Source: Bacteroidota bacterium
Lineage (GTDB): Bacteria; Bacteroidota; Bacteroidia; Cytophagales; Cyclobacteriaceae
Reading direction: 5' to 3'
Assembly (NCBI GenBank): GCA_003242315.1
Contig: QGUY01000061.1
Coordinates: 1-16,763 of the forward strand
Length of the DNA: 16,763 nucleotides
Both the position numbers and the translations under genes were made by a program. This document shows, piece after piece, positions 14,836 to 16,763 of the stretch (position 1 is the first letter of the stretch; each line of letters begins with the position of its first letter). Under the pieces are notes generated by a model. It was not told where the DNA came from. It saw only the letters and a program-made list of their open reading frames with translations, and ran no database searches.

Positions 14836-16578
14836 CTAGGGTATGATTCGGTAAACCTTGCCGTCCGGCTTGGTGAAGATATATAACTCTCCATCGGCGT
14901 CCCGGCCAAAACGCAGGTCAACCCGCATGTTCCCGCAGATATCTGCCATGCTTTTTATCTCTCCATTTAAGGAAACGCGAAATTCCTTTATTGGCGCCTG
15001 ACTACCCAACCGTATGTCTTTCATCTCCACGAAAAACAACCTTCCCGAAACGATGTCACCAAAGATGTATTTTCCCTTCAGCGCCGGAACCTCCTTTCCC
15101 CAATACTCGTAACCTCCTGATATCGCGCTTCCTTCATCATGGTCATATTGGGCCACTGGATAGGTGATACCGTAGTTGGCATCGTCCGGAGGCAGCGCAA
15201 ACACTTCCGCCATATTTTGCCGCGAATTCATAACGAACGTACCTTCGCGGATAGGCCATCCGTAATCGTGACCAGGAAGTATGAGGTAAAGCGATTCAAT
15301 GTTGTGATGCCCGACGTTGCTCGACAGAATTTGTCCTGCTTTTGTCCAGCTAATGCGATGTGGATTTCTGAATCCATATGCGTAGATCTCACCAAGTGCA
15401 TCTTCATCACCCGCAAAGGGATTGGACGACGGAATACCGTACTTTCCGTTTGCGCTGTTGCTGCCTGACGGGTCAATTCGAAGAATAGTGCCCCATATTT
15501 TAGAAGGCGAATGAACAAGTTCCGGAAAGCCGAACTCTACACTGGCGCCATCGCCTATCCCGATGTACAAAAGGCCGTAATCCTCGTCACCAGGTTTAGC
15601 CAACGGATTGAATGTGATCTCCTGCATCCCATGAAAGGAATGCACCATATTGACGCGGAACAATTCTCGCCCGTTTCCCTTAAACGGAACTGCGGACGGG
15701 TCGTCGGTTTTCCACTCAGTAAGAACCCATTGCAGCATGACCTTGATTGAGTCATTGTAGCTGAAGTCAGGTTGTCCCGCCGCGGGACCTTCAGTGTGAG
15801 ACGTATACAAAAGCCCGTTCTTCCCGAACTCCGGATGGAATGCAAAACTTCCGAATCCCGTAGCAAGTCCCGGTGTGTTGATGAAGGCCGGCCGAAGGGC
15901 GGCCATGTCTACATACAATTCCGGGCCTTGTTCGCCCAATCGGTAAAGCCGGCCGCGCAGGTCGAGCACAAACAACGCTTTGGTATCAGGTCGGTAATCC
16001 AGTTTGGCGATTCGGGTGCGAAGGGGTGGATCGCCCGAAGGTGGAATCTCGGCGATCTGTTTGAGTCCCACCACCAGATTAGACATCGGAATTTTTTCCG
16101 GTATCGGGTCTACAAGTGAGTCGGGGTGTCGCGGCCGTCGATTTGCAGGACGTTCTCTCCTGGTATTTAGATACGCTATGACGTCGTCGAGTTCTTCATC
16201 CGTATAGTTAGGGAATGCCGGCATGACCGACTTGTACGATGCAAACAGCGCGCTCGCACGCTCATCACCCGAATGAATCACCTCGCCAGGATTCCGGATA
16301 AACTTTCGAAGCCAGTCCACCGACACTTCAGCCGTTACCCCTGAAAGAAGGGGGCCAATCGCATCGCGATTAAAACTGTGACAGGAACCGCAGTCTCTTT
16401 CAAAGAGCAAACGTCCGTGGGCTATTGCTGCGGAATCCGTGGAAATCTCACTCTCATGCCGCTTACTTCCTGAAGAACAGGAGCTCAGGAAGATGACAAT
16501 CACGCAGGTGAGACCAATAACAGAGAGTAAGATGCCAGCGCGGACAAATGCGGCTGAGGACCAAAACTTTATATTCAT
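14836..16578 (-). CDS. Cytochrome c-PQQ propeller (glucose/sorbosone-type) dehydrogenase lipoprotein
   Basis: The 580-residue protein starts at ATG 16578; a TTG two codons upstream is the alternative. The N-terminal hydrophobic segment ends in a lipobox with Cys34 (LSSC). Residues about 50-140 form a cytochrome c domain with CGSCH (63-67) and likely axial Met119 (SVMPAFPNYTDEEL). Residues about 165-580 form a six-bladed propeller of the soluble glucose/sorbosone dehydrogenase family: HSFHGMQEITFNP (313-325), YIGIGDG (338-344), YAYGFRNPHRISW (399-411) and PGHDYGWP (435-442). Known members oxidise aldoses to lactones with PQQ. Here electrons could pass directly to the fused heme, then to a cytochrome such as the one at 9961. 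PQQ binding is inferred. Its start is 6 bases from the stop of the DUF1080 gene, so the two are co-transcribed. Confidence 0.9.
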   Translation of the reverse strand: MNIKFWSSAAFVRAGILLSVIGLTCVIVIFLSSCSSGSKRHESEISTDSAAIAHGRLLFERDCGSCHSFNRDAIGPLLSGVTAEVSVDWLRKFIRNPGEVIHSGDERASALFASYKSVMPAFPNYTDEELDDVIAYLNTRRERPANRRPRHPDSLVDPIPEKIPMSNLVVGLKQIAEIPPSGDPPLRTRIAKLDYRPDTKALFVLDLRGRLYRLGEQGPELYVDMAALRPAFINTPGLATGFGSFAFHPEFGKNGLLYTSHTEGPAAGQPDFSYNDSIKVMLQWVLTEWKTDDPSAVPFKGNGRELFRVNMVHSFHGMQEITFNPLAKPGDEDYGLLYIGIGDGASVEFGFPELVHSPSKIWGTILRIDPSGSNSANGKYGIPSSNPFAGDEDALGEIYAYGFRNPHRISWTKAGQILSSNVGHHNIESLYLILPGHDYGWPIREGTFVMNSRQNMAEVFALPPDDANYGITYPVAQYDHDEGSAISGGYEYWGKEVPALKGKYIFGDIVSGRLFFVEMKDIRLGSQAPIKEFRVSLNGEIKSMADICGNMRVDLRFGRDADGELYIFTKPDGKVYRIIP

Positions 16579-16584
16579 CGCCAA

Positions 16585-16731
16585 TTAACGGCCAAGACGG
16601 ACCATGATATTCTTATAGTAGACTTTGCTGTCAGGATCATGACCCTGGATTGCAATGGTACCTCCTTTAAGTTTTCCTTCCGTGTCGGTATACTCGTTGA
16701 CGGTTTTTCCATTCCATTTAACGGCGGTCTT
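16585..16731 (-). CDS. C-terminal end of a DUF1080 (3-keto-disaccharide hydrolase-like) protein, truncated
   Basis: Forty-eight in-frame residues before the TAA at 16585-16587 match the end of DUF1080 proteins: NGKTVNEYTD, then GGTIAIQGHDPDSKVYYKNI and a short tail. Upstream, a TAA at 16732-16734 interrupts the frame, so the rest of the gene cannot be read. The break falls in a mosaic-end-like sequence, which is a likely artefact. DUF1080 proteins have a concanavalin-like fold; characterised members cleave 3-keto-glycosides after oxidation by Gfo/Idh/MocA enzymes, two of which are in the window. It is the upstream gene of the PQQ-type dehydrogenase, with 6 bases between them. Confidence 0.7.
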   Translation of the reverse strand, partial: KTAVKWNGKTVNEYTDTEGKLKGGTIAIQGHDPDSKVYYKNIMVRLGR

Positions 16732-16743
16732 TTATACACATCT
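16725..16743. other. Tn5/Nextera mosaic-end-like 19-mer near the contig end (possible library artefact)
   Basis: On the minus strand these bases read AGATGTGTATAAAAGACCG. The Tn5 mosaic end used in tagmentation is AGATGTGTATAAGAGACAG, so 17 of 19 positions agree by hand alignment. The match is in the orientation expected for genomic insert starting at 16724 and running left. The DUF1080 reading frame breaks inside it. The 20 bases beyond (16744-16763) do not read as the rest of a standard Nextera adapter, which leaves the artefact call uncertain. Confidence 0.5.
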
Positions 16744-16763
16744 AACGTTCCACAAAAAGAGAA

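Noticed and set aside
15139..15468. Plus-strand frames within the PQQ-type dehydrogenase gene
   Set aside because: Shadows of a 580-residue gene with continuous domain matches.
1..16763. Mobile element, phage, CRISPR, tRNA or rRNA
   Set aside because: No transposase, integrase, spaced direct repeats or RNA-gene signatures were seen on either strand.

Overview
The window looks like a fragment of a Bacteroidota genome, probably a Cytophagales-type soil or sediment bacterium assembled from a metagenome. Four things point there: the cold-shock protein has the lysine/arginine-rich N-terminal extension typical of Bacteroidota Csp proteins; starts lack Shine-Dalgarno sequences; lipoproteins and Tat-exported sugar oxidoreductases are abundant; and intergenic DNA carries a palindromic element and a heptanucleotide repeat. 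By eye the base composition is close to even and coding density is very high. There are no RNA genes, no CRISPR and no recognisable transposase or integrase.

Layout. 1-1005 is the 3' part of a Gfo/Idh/MocA oxidoreductase. 1015-2701 (minus) holds a cold-shock domain protein and a CobW-type G3E GTPase. 2814-7208 (plus) is a tightly packed five-gene operon: SDR oxidoreductase, ROK kinase, SIS sugar-phosphate isomerase (UPF0309-like), short MetE-like zinc methyltransferase, and UlaG-like metallo-beta-lactamase. Junctions are 4-nt spacers or ATGA overlaps. 7290-8216 (plus) is an exported xylose-isomerase-like TIM barrel. 8226-9365 (minus) is an MFS transporter. 9488-10944 (plus) holds an exported SnoaL-like protein and a membrane-anchored diheme cytochrome c. 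10945-11064 is a convergent intergenic region with a perfect 28-bp palindrome and a heptad repeat. 11065-12399 (minus) is a Tat-exported Gfo/Idh/MocA oxidoreductase. 12465-14833 (plus) holds a five-bladed-propeller glycosidase-like lipoprotein, an SMP-30/gluconolactonase and a small lipoprotein. 14836-16731 (minus) holds a cytochrome c-PQQ propeller dehydrogenase lipoprotein, preceded by the C-terminal end of a DUF1080 (3-keto-disaccharide hydrolase) protein.

How the genes may work together (inference). Most proteins fit oxidative sugar or glycoside catabolism. Exported Gfo/Idh/MocA enzymes, a TIM barrel and DUF1080 are the parts of the 3-keto-glycoside route, in which a sugar is oxidised at C3, the glycosidic bond is cleaved and the keto-sugar is reduced again. 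The PQQ-type dehydrogenase and cytochromes would pass electrons to the respiratory chain, and the SMP-30 protein would open the lactone formed. The MFS protein could import the product. The cytoplasmic SDR-ROK-SIS-MetE-UlaG operon then looks like an uncharacterised intracellular pathway: kinase, phosphosugar isomerase, dehydrogenase, (phospho)lactonase, plus a zinc thiol methyltransferase that has no obvious place in sugar breakdown. That operon is the most novel-looking part of the window. Its ROK kinase lacks all three zinc-binding cysteines of the family. The last ~40 bases contain a Tn5/Nextera mosaic-end-like sequence next to an in-frame stop, so the extreme 3' end may be an assembly artefact.
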